This document shows positions 56,530-64,000 of a DNA stretch of 64,000 nucleotides, one piece after another. The position numbers and the translations under genes were made by a program. Origin of the DNA: Candidatus Melainabacteria bacterium (GTDB lineage Bacteria > Cyanobacteriota > Vampirovibrionia > Obscuribacterales > Obscuribacteraceae); assembly GCA_016699165.1 (NCBI GenBank), contig CP064963.1, forward strand, positions 4,960,001 through 5,024,000. The letters are read 5' to 3'. Below the pieces are notes generated by a model, which was not told where the DNA came from, made no database searches, and was given only the letters and a program-made list of their open reading frames with translations. The stretch's first letter is position 1. Every line of letters starts with the position of its first letter.

Positions 56530-57285
56530 ATTCTAGACATCGACTGGGGAAGAACAGCAATTATATTAGGCACTGCTTTTGGTGCCACACTCTTGAGTTC
56601 GATGTCTGGAACTGGCTCAAGTATGATCTCAACTCCAGTCTGGCTCATGCTTGGATTTCCATTGCCTGTAGCAATTGCATCTAACGATGTAAATGGTGCC
56701 CTATGGACCACGATTGCAGCGCGCAATTATCTGCGTGGACACAAAATAGACTGGCGTCTCGTGGCCTGTTTTGTTGCATTTGGGCTAATCGGTGCATATG
56801 GCGGAGCAATGGTGATCATGCATTGTCGCCCCCAGAACATAGAGCGCATCATCGGATGCATTATTCTTTGCGTCGTGGTTCTGTCCTTCGTTCATCGCAA
56901 GTTTGGAGTAGAAGAAAGCGCACCGAAGTGGAATCGAGTCTGCACCGGTTTGTTGGGACTGCCGCTGGGCTTTTACGAGGCATTCTTTGGCGCAGGCAAC
57001 GGCATTTTTACATCGTCTGCCATAGCCGCCACGCGCGGGCTTAGAATTCTGGAATCACTGGGCTATTACTATATTGTAAGTTGTGTCTGGTGTATTTTCG
57101 CTGCCGCAGTCTACATTTCAAATGGAAACTGGGATCTGAAATTGATGATTCCATCCACCATTGGCTCTTTCACTGGTGCTGCCATCGGCTCGCGCATCGG
57201 GCGTAAGCAAGGGGTGGGATTTGTTAAAACAGTTTCGATTATAGTGGGTTCGGTTTTAGGCATAAAAATGATTTTGGGTCTCTAA
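56530..57285 (+). CDS. TauE/SafE-family membrane transporter
   Basis: A polytopic protein of the TauE/SafE (sulfite/sulfoacetate exporter) type, with about seven spans and the family-like SNDVNGALWT and GAGNGIFTSSAIAATRG repeats. A start at TTG 56593 would cut into the first span. The open frame goes back to a TGA and contains ATT at 56530, directly after the thpR stop and a GAGG; starting there keeps the whole first span (GRTAIILGTAFGATLLSSM). A rare ATT start is therefore possible; otherwise the N terminus is unusually short. Confidence 0.7.
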   Translation: MLDIDWGRTAIILGTAFGATLLSSMSGTGSSMISTPVWLMLGFPLPVAIASNDVNGALWTTIAARNYLRGHKIDWRLVACFVAFGLIGAYGGAMVIMHCRPQNIERIIGCIILCVVVLSFVHRKFGVEESAPKWNRVCTGLLGLPLGFYEAFFGAGNGIFTSSAIAATRGLRILESLGYYYIVSCVWCIFAAAVYISNGNWDLKLMIPSTIGSFTGAAIGSRIGRKQGVGFVKTVSIIVGSVLGIKMILGL

Positions 57286-57333
57286 ATTTTCAAGCTGGCA
57301 AGTATAAGTATCAAAGACCATGAGGACAATAAA

Positions 57334-58389
57334 TTGAAACGGGCTACAGGCAAGGAAATTCTCAGTCTAGCAGCGCTAACAAGTCTGCTAATCGGTTTGA
57401 GTTTGCCCGCATTCAGTTATATCGAGAATTACACGCCAATCTCGCCCAAAGACAAAGCAAAGAAATTCAAGCTCAAAACAGTCGTGTCTGAAAATCTAAA
57501 GAAAGACGCTGTACTTCCTATTGGTCCTGGCAAGATGCACCTTGCTGACTCAAAGGCTGGGGAGCCGCAATTAATTATCGAAGGCAAAGACAAGTCAGGC
57601 AAAGCGTGGCGCTTTCAAAAACCATATGCCGGACTTGGTACCACTTTTATGGTGGGTGACTTAGATAAAAACGGCAATGACGATATGGTCTTAATGCAAG
57701 CTACGGGCGGTTGCGGATTGGCACCTATGAATTGCATGACTATTTTGACTTTTGATAGAGACAAAAAGCCTTTTGTTTTTGAGTTCTTTGGTTATTTCAA
57801 TTGGGACGATGTAGCAAATGATGAAAAGCCCAAGAAGGCTAATTGTTATTGCGAAGACATAGTTGATTTAAATGGAGATGGTAAAGCCGAGATTATTCTG
57901 ACTGAATTGTCTTCGTCTGAAAATAAAGGCAAGTATCATTCATTCTGGACAACATCTATGTACACGTGCAAAGACGCTGGCTGGCAGCGCCTTGCTACTT
58001 ACAATAATCAGAAATTGCCAATGCAAGTTCGCTACACTTCAAAGCCTAATCTAAAAGTCCTGACCAATCCTCCATTGAATATTACTCCCTTTCATGATTT
58101 GTCGAGCTATCCAGAAAATAAATGGAAAAGCGGAGTTTTAAATTTATACAAACGCGGCGGCGACAATCTGCTCATGCAAATGACACTGGACGGAAAGAAA
58201 CGCACTACTGCAACCGGCAATGGTGGCGTCTATCTTTTAGATGATAGAGGTGCTACTTCTGAAGTTATTAGCTTGGATAGCCCTAAATTTGATGATGTTT
58301 TAGAAGAGCTAGCTAAAGCCAAAACTAAAATCAATTATTTGCCGTCTAGTGTTCCAGGAGAAATGCCACCATACATGTGGGCGAAGTAA
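57334..58389 (+). CDS. Exported FG-GAP-like protein
   Basis: A 351-residue protein starting at TTG after GAGG, with a signal peptide (LAALTSLLIGLSLPAFS). It then has beta-rich sequence carrying two calcium-binding-like Asp/Asn loops, DLDKNGNDDMVLM and DLNGDGKAEIILTE, as in FG-GAP/VCBS repeats. A Cys-rich part lies between them (GGCGLAPMNC, ANCYCED). Such domains bind ligands or polysaccharides; the exact role is unknown. Downstream lies the 20-bp tandem array. Confidence 0.65.
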   Translation: MKRATGKEILSLAALTSLLIGLSLPAFSYIENYTPISPKDKAKKFKLKTVVSENLKKDAVLPIGPGKMHLADSKAGEPQLIIEGKDKSGKAWRFQKPYAGLGTTFMVGDLDKNGNDDMVLMQATGGCGLAPMNCMTILTFDRDKKPFVFEFFGYFNWDDVANDEKPKKANCYCEDIVDLNGDGKAEIILTELSSSENKGKYHSFWTTSMYTCKDAGWQRLATYNNQKLPMQVRYTSKPNLKVLTNPPLNITPFHDLSSYPENKWKSGVLNLYKRGGDNLLMQMTLDGKKRTTATGNGGVYLLDDRGATSEVISLDSPKFDDVLEELAKAKTKINYLPSSVPGEMPPYMWAK

Positions 58390-58400
58390 ATTGTGAACAG

Positions 58401-58540
58401 TATAAATAATTGCGCGAAACCTTAATAACTGCGCGCAAAACAAATTAATTGCGCGCAAATTTAGATAACTGCGCGAAATGCTAATAACTGCGCGCAAGAC
58501 GGGATAACTGCGCGCAAGACAGGATAACTGCGCGTACAAT
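58401..58540. repeat. Tandem array of seven ~20-bp units centred on GCGCG
   Basis: Seven units with GCGCG starting at 58412, 58431, 58451, 58471, 58490, 58510 and 58530, that is, every 19-20 bp. Most units read ATAACTGCGCGCAA followed by a few variable bases; the fifth and sixth (CTGCGCGCAAGACNGGATAA) are the best conserved. The unit contains the octamer palindrome TGCGCGCA. It lies in the gap between two convergent genes, so it is outside coding sequence. Confidence 0.8.
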
Positions 58541-58621
58541 TAATGCCACCATCTGAATATTGGCTCTGCTCATCGTGTTTGGTAACATGAGAGCAATTGC
58601 TCTTTTCATCGAATAAAAGTT

Positions 58622-58984
58622 TTAGCGACCGTAATACTGAACGTAGCGGCCCCAGTTGTGGTCGTCTTGTGTGGCTTCAGATGAAGAGCCAGCCTGGCTT
58701 ACGCCGCCCGACATTGATTCTGATTCTGAGGCATAAACGCCGCCCGATTGTGACTCGGCGCCTGTGTCGTACACGCCGCCAGATTCCGACGAGGAGCCTG
58801 CGTTAGAGACGCCGCCCGACATTGATTCTGAACCTGTGTCGTACACGCCGCCTGATTCGGACCCGTCACCAAATACAAAACCACCCGATTCGGATTCGGC
58901 AAAAGCGTTTTGCGCATTTAGACCAAGCGCAACAACTACTGCGAGCAAACCGGACTTGACGAGTGTTCTTGTAGACAAAGGCAT
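58622..58984 (-). CDS. Small secreted Ser/Glu/Gly repeat protein
   Basis: A 120-residue protein with a signal peptide (SGLLAVVVALGLNAQNAFA). It is followed by repeated modules of the type SESGGVYDTG, SESMSGGVSNAGSS and SQSGGVYAS, and a short aromatic tail (NWGRYVQYYGR). Two copies of a roughly 24-residue unit are clear. The start is ATG at 58984, 7 nt after GGAG. Acidic Ser/Gly repeats suggest a flexible surface or matrix protein. Function unknown. Confidence 0.65.
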   Translation of the reverse strand: MPLSTRTLVKSGLLAVVVALGLNAQNAFAESESGGFVFGDGSESGGVYDTGSESMSGGVSNAGSSSESGGVYDTGAESQSGGVYASESESMSGGVSQAGSSSEATQDDHNWGRYVQYYGR

Positions 58985-59047
58985 TTTATATCTCCGCTTC
59001 GGCAACCTTATTATCCTATTATCTTGAAAACTGGTTTGGAATCAATT

Positions 59048-59677
59048 TTATAAAAAGGGATTTTGTTTTCGTTCGTCATAGATTGATGTGTCTGGTCCAT
59101 GCCCGGCAACCACGCGGGTAGAGTCGTCTAGAACCATAAGACGTTCTTTAATAGACTTGATAATTTTTTCGTGCGAGCCGCCCCACAAGTCGGTGCGACC
59201 TATACTACGGCTGAAAAGTGTGTCGCCTGAAAAGAGGACATTTTCCTCGTCCTGCAACGAAAAACAAAGGCTGCCAGGAGTGTGTCCTGGGGTGTGCAAG
59301 ACTTTGGTCTTCGATTTGCCCACAACAAGCTCTTCTTCATCGTCCAAAAAACGGTCGACAGGTAAAGGCTCGTCGCATTCAAAATTGAACATTTTGCACT
59401 GCATGGCTAGATTTTGATAAAGCCATTCGTCTTCTTTGTGCAAACAAATTTCAGCGCCGGTTTTTTCTTTTACCGCGCGGCTGCCGTGAATGTGGTCGAA
59501 GTGTGCGTGGGTGTGTATGAGATATTTGATTTTGAGATTGTTTTTGTCGCAAAATGCAATGATGTCATCCGGGTCACCGCCTGGATCTACCACAATTGCT
59601 TCGCCTGTTTCCTTGCAGCCAATGATTGAGCAATTGCATTGCAGAGGTCCTACAGGAAAGGTTTCGATTAAAAGCAT
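59048..59677 (-). CDS. MBL-fold hydrolase (glyoxalase II-like)
   Basis: A 209-residue metallo-beta-lactamase-fold protein with the zinc motif THAHFDH, GHTPGSLCF, FSGDTLFSRSIGRTD and the final AGHGPDT. It resembles the YcbL/glyoxalase II-like group, which hydrolyses thioesters. The length is shorter than full glyoxalase II. Its ATG shares a base with the prs stop (TAATG), so it is translated with prs. Confidence 0.85.
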   Translation of the reverse strand: MLLIETFPVGPLQCNCSIIGCKETGEAIVVDPGGDPDDIIAFCDKNNLKIKYLIHTHAHFDHIHGSRAVKEKTGAEICLHKEDEWLYQNLAMQCKMFNFECDEPLPVDRFLDDEEELVVGKSKTKVLHTPGHTPGSLCFSLQDEENVLFSGDTLFSRSIGRTDLWGGSHEKIIKSIKERLMVLDDSTRVVAGHGPDTSIYDERKQNPFL

Positions 59678-60660
59678 TATTCAAACATCTCAGAGACTGA
59701 GCTGTCGTCGTGAATGCGCGAAATGGCTTCACCAAGCAATTGAGCAACGCTCAACTGCACAATTTTGTCTGGCAATTCGCTTTTCTCGTGCGGTATAGAA
59801 TTGGTCACAATTAGCTTTTCGATGGGCGAATTGATAATGCGCTCGATAGCAGGACCAGACAAAACTGCGTGAGTGGCGCATGCAAAAATGCGCTTGGCTC
59901 CCTGCGCTTTGAGCAATTCAGCACCTTTTACAAGAGTGCCTGCTGTGTCTACAAGGTCATCGACCATGATGGCGTTTTTGTCTTTGACGTCACCCACAAC
60001 GCTCATTACTTCAGCTTCGTTGTGCTTGGTACGACGTTTGTCGATGATTGCAATTGGAGAGTCGTCTAATTTTTTAGCGAATGCACGCGTACGTGAAACT
60101 CCGCCTACATCTGGCGAGACCAGAACCAGATCTGAAAGATTCAATCCGGCGATATATTCGACCAGCACTGGACTTGCGTACAAGTGATCTACAAGAATGT
60201 TGAAGAATCCCATAATTTGCGGTGCGTGCAAATCAAGCGCTACAACGCGCTCGGCTCCAGCTGTGGTGAGCAAGTCTGCCACAAGTTTGGATGTGATGGC
60301 TTCGCGTCCGGCTGCTTTTCTATCCTGACGCCCATAACCGTAATAGGGCATTACTACTGTTATGCGTCCAGCCGATGCTCGCTTAAGAGCGTCGAGCAAG
60401 ATAAGTAGCTCCATCAAATTTTCATTGACGGGAGTTGAGGTCGGTTGAATAAGGAAACAATCAAGTCCTCGGACGCTTTCTTGAACCTGGACATAAATTT
60501 CGCCATCAGAAAAGGGTGAAATTTTGACTGGAGAAAGTGAAAGACCCATATACTCAGCTACTTCGCGAGCCAGTTCGGGGTTTGCCGTGCCTGAAAGGAT
60601 TCTCAGTTCGGTTCTACTTAGGGGTGCTTTGCGGTCCCTTACGGGGATTTGTGCTACCAA
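59677..60660 (-). CDS. prs: Ribose-phosphate pyrophosphokinase
   Basis: A 327-residue PRPP synthase that makes 5-phosphoribosyl diphosphate for nucleotide, His, Trp and NAD synthesis. It has LRILSGTANPELAREVA near the start, YYGYGRQDRK, the conserved VVALDLHAPQIMGFF, and the PRPP-binding loop IMVDDLVDTAGTLVKGA. It starts at TTG 60660 with GGAGG 7 nt upstream. The first roughly 15 residues are longer than in most Prs proteins. Confidence 0.96.
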   Translation of the reverse strand: MVAQIPVRDRKAPLSRTELRILSGTANPELAREVAEYMGLSLSPVKISPFSDGEIYVQVQESVRGLDCFLIQPTSTPVNENLMELLILLDALKRASAGRITVVMPYYGYGRQDRKAAGREAITSKLVADLLTTAGAERVVALDLHAPQIMGFFNILVDHLYASPVLVEYIAGLNLSDLVLVSPDVGGVSRTRAFAKKLDDSPIAIIDKRRTKHNEAEVMSVVGDVKDKNAIMVDDLVDTAGTLVKGAELLKAQGAKRIFACATHAVLSGPAIERIINSPIEKLIVTNSIPHEKSELPDKIVQLSVAQLLGEAISRIHDDSSVSEMFE

Positions 60661-60753
60661 GAACCGACCCTCCAGTGATGTTGATGCGCTTATTTTAGGG
60701 CAGTCCGACTCAATAATAAAGTGATTGACCGACTTCTTGACGATTTCATTACG

Positions 60754-62034
60754 CTAAGAAATCTTAGCTTCCAGGCTCTTCGACTCACACAAAGTCCGCT
60801 CCAGGCAGTATCTAATATGATGATAAGAAAGTCCGCCCTGCATATAAGCGACATATGGCGAGCGTAGTGGACCGTCGGCTGAAAATTCTATGGTCGAATT
60901 TTCTACAAAAGTACCCCCTGCCATCACTACTTCATCCTGATAACCGGGCATTTGGGCTGGAGCTGGATTAACGTGCGAATTTACGGGCGAATATTTCTGG
61001 ATGGTCTGACAGAACTCGACTAGTTTGTCCGGGGATCCCAAAATAATCGATTGAATAATGTCGTATCTATTTTCTAGTGGTCCGGGACTGACTACATAAC
61101 CCATTTTTTCAAACACCATGGCATAAAGACTTGCGCCTTTTAAAGCTTGCGATACTACAAGTGGTGCCATGAATAAACCCTGGAAAATGCTTCTATATTG
61201 GTTATACGAAACACCAAGATGGTCGCCCACTCCAGGCGCCGTTAATCTATTTGCCGCAGAAAGAACAGCGCTTTCTTTGCCAGCTAAATAACCACCAGTG
61301 ATAGCAAGACCACCCCCTGGATTTTTAATGAGCGAGCCTGCTACTAAATCTGCTCCAATTGCGGTAGGCTCTAATTCTTCGACGAATTCGCCATAGCAAT
61401 TATCGACTAATACTAATGCGTTTTTGTCAGTCTCTCGCACGCAGTCAATTAGTTTTTTGATGTCTTGTTGTGACAAAGACTTTCTGTCGACGCTGTAACC
61501 ACGCGACTTTTGAATATAATAGATTTTTGCTCCTGCATTTTTTTGCAGTACAGATTTAATTTCTTCGGCACTAAAAACTTGCGGATTTAAATCTAACTGA
61601 ACATAAGATGCACCAAGACTCTTCATGTTTCCTGGCTCTTCATCACGCAGTCCAAGCACTGGTTCGAGCGAATCATAAGGGGCGCCAGTTAGTGCAACGA
61701 ATTTATCGCCTTTTGCAATATTTCCAAGAATGGCACAGGCAAGCGCATGAGTCCCTGATACAAATTGCATTCGCACACAGGCACGCTCTGCTCCAAAGAT
61801 GATAGCAAACGCCTTATCCAGCGCCATTCGACCTGGATCGTCAATGGCATAGCCAGTTTTTTCAACGAAAAACTCTTCGGTCAGTCTTATTTGTCTGAAA
61901 GCCTCAGTCACTTTGCACTGATTCTTGTAAGCAATTTCGTCTATTAGAGCAAATCTATCGCGTAGGTCTTTTTCTGCTTGCTCTATTAATTGTTTTGCTT
62001 TCTGGTCTTTTATTTCGCCCATTTTCTCGCCCAT
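60754..62034 (-). CDS. Aluminium-resistance/methionine gamma-lyase-like PLP enzyme
   Basis: A 426-residue fold-type I PLP protein of the YnbB-like family often named methionine gamma-lyase family or aluminium resistance protein. It has FVSGTHALACAI near residue 105, VLVDNCYGEFVEELEPT and the Schiff-base Lys segment LVAGSLIKNPGGGLA. A GGTFVENSTIEFSADGP segment lies near the end. Its actual substrate is uncertain. Start is ATG at 62034 or 62022. It is upstream of prs on the same strand with a 93-bp gap. Confidence 0.85.
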   Translation of the reverse strand: MGEKMGEIKDQKAKQLIEQAEKDLRDRFALIDEIAYKNQCKVTEAFRQIRLTEEFFVEKTGYAIDDPGRMALDKAFAIIFGAERACVRMQFVSGTHALACAILGNIAKGDKFVALTGAPYDSLEPVLGLRDEEPGNMKSLGASYVQLDLNPQVFSAEEIKSVLQKNAGAKIYYIQKSRGYSVDRKSLSQQDIKKLIDCVRETDKNALVLVDNCYGEFVEELEPTAIGADLVAGSLIKNPGGGLAITGGYLAGKESAVLSAANRLTAPGVGDHLGVSYNQYRSIFQGLFMAPLVVSQALKGASLYAMVFEKMGYVVSPGPLENRYDIIQSIILGSPDKLVEFCQTIQKYSPVNSHVNPAPAQMPGYQDEVVMAGGTFVENSTIEFSADGPLRSPYVAYMQGGLSYHHIRYCLERTLCESKSLEAKIS

Positions 62035-62141
62035 TTGATGGCATGTGCCCCTTGTCAGTTTGAATCATTTAAACAGATTTTTTGTTTTAAAAATTGAACT
62101 CCACTTAGTAAAAACACGTCTTACTAGTGGAGGAGATTTTT

Positions 62142-62867
62142 ATGTTCCTAAACTGGAGCGCACTTTTACTTGAAGAACTCTGTCGCAAATGCAAGGCGCC
62201 AGTCCCTTCTTCCTTATCTTTAAGAAATACAAGCTTGCTGCTTCTTACTTTATGCAGTGTCTGCAGACAATTTATCGAACTTAATAATAAAACTGTTCTC
62301 TTTCTCAATCTTGAATCTGAACCCAAGAGTCTGCTTGCACCTGTAATATCGTCAACTGCTTATGAAGGCTTGGCCCAACGTCTAATCAAGCGACTCAAAT
62401 ACAACGAAGATAAAATCATCGCGCGCGACTTGGGTGCAATGATGTTTGATACATTCGAATCTATTGTGTTGAAGCAACGTCTTGTTGAATGTCATGAATC
62501 GATAATTGTTACTCCAGTACCATTGCACAGAGCTAAAACCAGGCACCGAGGCTATAATCAGGCGGCGTTGCTTGCACTCTATTTTCTGAAACAGTCCAAA
62601 TCAAAAATGCGCTCGCGATATGAAGAACTACTTGAGCGAACGAAAGAAACAAGTCCGATGTTTGGTCTGTCTCGCATAGAACGCTACCAGAATGTAAACA
62701 TGGCATTTGCCTGTCGTCGCTTTTCTCCTCACTATCTAAGCGGCAAAACAATAATTCTTGTAGACGACGTATTTACCTCAGGAGCGACACTAAAAGAATG
62801 TGCCCGCACTCTAATTAATTCAGGCGCTGAATCTGTAATCGCCGTGACCGCCGCTCGCAGTCTGTAG
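62142..62867 (+). CDS. comF: ComF-family phosphoribosyltransferase-like protein
   Basis: A 241-residue protein with an N-terminal Cys pattern (LCRKCKAP then CSVCRQF) and a C-terminal PRT domain with the PRPP motif TIILVDDVFTSGATLKECA. ComF proteins are needed for DNA uptake in naturally competent bacteria; the biochemical role is not settled. The start is ATG 62142, with GGAGGAG upstream; an in-frame GTG at 62127 overlaps that site. Confidence 0.85.
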   Translation: MFLNWSALLLEELCRKCKAPVPSSLSLRNTSLLLLTLCSVCRQFIELNNKTVLFLNLESEPKSLLAPVISSTAYEGLAQRLIKRLKYNEDKIIARDLGAMMFDTFESIVLKQRLVECHESIIVTPVPLHRAKTRHRGYNQAALLALYFLKQSKSKMRSRYEELLERTKETSPMFGLSRIERYQNVNMAFACRRFSPHYLSGKTIILVDDVFTSGATLKECARTLINSGAESVIAVTAARSL

Positions 62868-62895
62868 TTTAAGCGTAATATCACCAACTATCACT

Positions 62896-63043
62896 AAAAT
62901 CTCACGTCAGTTTGCATGTGTCTTTTATTTGTTTTCGCGGAGCGCTTAGCGCTAAGCGCTCCGCGAAAGTTCACTAACTTGAATGCTTTTGGGCGAGGGT
63001 GCTCTAAGTTTGCAGCTGGCATAAAAATCTCACGTCAATTTGC
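62896..63043. repeat. 20-bp direct repeats flanking a perfect palindrome
   Basis: AAAATCTCACGTCAGTTTGC (62896-62915) recurs as the same sequence with one change at 63024-63043, about 110 bp apart. The 36-bp palindrome lies between them. Both are in the gap between the convergent comF and hemL genes. Confidence 0.6.
62933..62968. repeat. Perfect 36-bp palindrome (GCGGAGCGCT family)
   Basis: TTTCGCGGAGCGCTTAGC (62933-62950) is followed directly by its exact reverse complement, with no loop. The core matches the element at 5496-5534. It may terminate transcription of the two convergent genes, but the T-run is only three bases. Confidence 0.75.
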
Positions 63044-63053
63044 TTATGCACAG

Positions 63054-64000
63054 TTAGTCTAGATTTTTTAAGGCAGATTCAAATGCTTTGAGAGTTTGAT
63101 CTAGATCAAAGTCCGTGTGCATAGTTGAGACGAAAGCGGCTTCAAATTGAGATGGTGGCCAGTAGACGCCCTCTTCAAGCAAGTTTTGCCAGAAGCGTGC
63201 AAATTTTTTGGTGTCAGAATTTTTAGCTGATTCAAAATCAAACACTTCTTTTTTAGTGAAAAATACAGTGAACATGCCGCAAGTCTTATTGACTATTGCG
63301 TCAATTTTTTGCTCGTCTATTATTTTTTGAATGCCAGCAACTAATTTGTCTGTGATTTCGCTCAGATCTTTTAGTGCCTCCCCGTTTTTAACGATACGCA
63401 ATTGAGCCACACCACAAGCCATCGCAAGCGGGTTTCCAGAAAGAGTTCCTGCTTGATAAACTTCGCCAAGTGGTGCCACCATTTGCATAATGTCGGCTCT
63501 GCCACCATAAGCTCCAACAGGTAGTCCACCGCCAATTACTTTTCCAAGTGTGGTCAAGTCGGGCTTGATGTCGTACAACTCTTGAGCGCCACCTGGAGCT
63601 ACTCTGAATCCAGTCATTACTTCATCAAATATCAAAAGAGATTTGTTTTCAGTACAAAGATCGCGCACACTTTGCAGATAACCATCTTTGGGTAAAAGTA
63701 AGCCAGCATTGCCTACAATGGGCTCGATTATGACTGCGGCAATTTCGCCTTTGTGTTCTTTGAACGCTTTTTTGAGCGCATCTACATCGTTGAATGGAAT
63801 CGAGATAGTGAGCTTGGCTAAATCTTCAGGCACACCTTTAGAATTGGAAATGCCAAGAGTGGCAAGTCCAGAGCCAGCTTTCACAAGAAAAGAGTCAGCA
63901 TGACCGTGATAGCAACCATCGAATTTGATTATCATGTCGCGACCGGTAAAACCGCGAGCAAGACGTACAGCCGACATGGTGGCTTCGGTGCCTGAATTTA
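63054..64000 (-). CDS. hemL: Glutamate-1-semialdehyde 2,1-aminomutase (partial, N terminus outside window)
   Basis: The frame continues to the last base, where it reads NSGTEATMSAVRLARG, the family's conserved PLP-phosphate-binding segment. The gene is therefore cut by the window edge and lacks its N-terminal part. Further on it has FDGCYHGHADSFLVKAGSG, LLIFDEVMTGFRVAPGG, and LTTLGKVIGGGLPVGAYGG, with the Schiff-base Lys. The enzyme makes 5-aminolevulinate from glutamate-1-semialdehyde for heme or chlorophyll synthesis (C5 pathway). Confidence 0.95.
   Translation of the reverse strand, partial: NSGTEATMSAVRLARGFTGRDMIIKFDGCYHGHADSFLVKAGSGLATLGISNSKGVPEDLAKLTISIPFNDVDALKKAFKEHKGEIAAVIIEPIVGNAGLLLPKDGYLQSVRDLCTENKSLLIFDEVMTGFRVAPGGAQELYDIKPDLTTLGKVIGGGLPVGAYGGRADIMQMVAPLGEVYQAGTLSGNPLAMACGVAQLRIVKNGEALKDLSEITDKLVAGIQKIIDEQKIDAIVNKTCGMFTVFFTKKEVFDFESAKNSDTKKFARFWQNLLEEGVYWPPSQFEAAFVSTMHTDFDLDQTLKAFESALKNLD

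Noticed and set aside
58309..58539. A minus-strand protein gene over the 20-bp array
   Set aside because: Its repetitive translation follows from the DNA repeat, and most of it overlaps the better supported plus-strand gene end.
58401..58540. CRISPR array
   Set aside because: The 19-20 bp period leaves only a few variable bases between cores, no spacers of 25-45 bp, and no cas genes nearby.

Overview
The window is about 64 kb of bacterial chromosome of moderate GC content with closely packed genes. The best guess for the organism is a deep-branching relative of Cyanobacteria (Vampirovibrionia/Melainabacteria, perhaps Obscuribacterales). This rests on gene content only: many large secreted TPR proteins, lgt, Tat-exported and lipoprotein-type exported proteins, long-form HPF, Mfd and a chromosomal type IV secretion locus. 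It was not tested by any search. No rRNA, tRNA, CRISPR array, integrase or transposase was recognised.

Layout. Positions 1-5.5 kb hold the end of an unknown gene, an acyl-CoA carboxylase beta subunit, and a plus-strand run of a Tat-exported flavoprotein, a membrane protein and an orphan oligopeptide-type ABC ATPase, closed by a strong terminator. Positions 5.6-24.4 kb are a contiguous minus-strand type IV secretion/conjugation-type locus. In transcription order it has four secreted proteins, three pilin-like paralogues, a very long VirB6/TrbL-like protein, a DUF2225-like zinc protein, VirB3/TraL-like, VirB4, VirB8/TraE-like and VirD4-like proteins, and a replication-relaxation-like winged-helix protein. 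No relaxase, VirB11, VirB9 or VirB10 was seen. Palindromic GGGAA..TTCCC sites lie 60-130 bp upstream of the corrected starts of four units and may be a shared operator. Positions 24.6-31.3 kb hold a coiled-coil protein, an HTTM-like membrane pair, a membrane-bound spermidine-synthase-like protein, a TadG-like protein whose frame is cut by one TGA, and an HExxH protein.

Positions 31.3-48.3 kb are mainly housekeeping: rarA, uvrC and radA (DNA repair), lgt, a 1278-residue TPR protein with roughly 220-residue super-repeats, hpf, a TIM-barrel glycosidase-like exported protein, a peptidoglycan amidase, mnmA and another TPR protein. Positions 48.3-58.4 kb are a plus-strand series: mfd, a PpiC/SurA-like lipoprotein, a TPR protein, a DUF4184-nuclease fusion, thpR, a TauE/SafE transporter and a secreted FG-GAP-like protein. 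Positions 58.4-64 kb hold a 20-bp-period tandem array, a secreted repeat protein, an MBL hydrolase, prs, an aluminium-resistance/methionine gamma-lyase-like PLP enzyme, comF and most of hemL.

The signals least explained by known families are: the type IV locus with its candidate operators and exported accessory proteins; two distant hairpins with a conserved loop and one compensatory stem change; a 14-bp stem after the main pilin gene that pairs fully only in the coding-strand RNA; the seven-unit 20-bp array; perfect GC-rich intergenic palindromes; and the in-frame TGA in the TadG-like gene.
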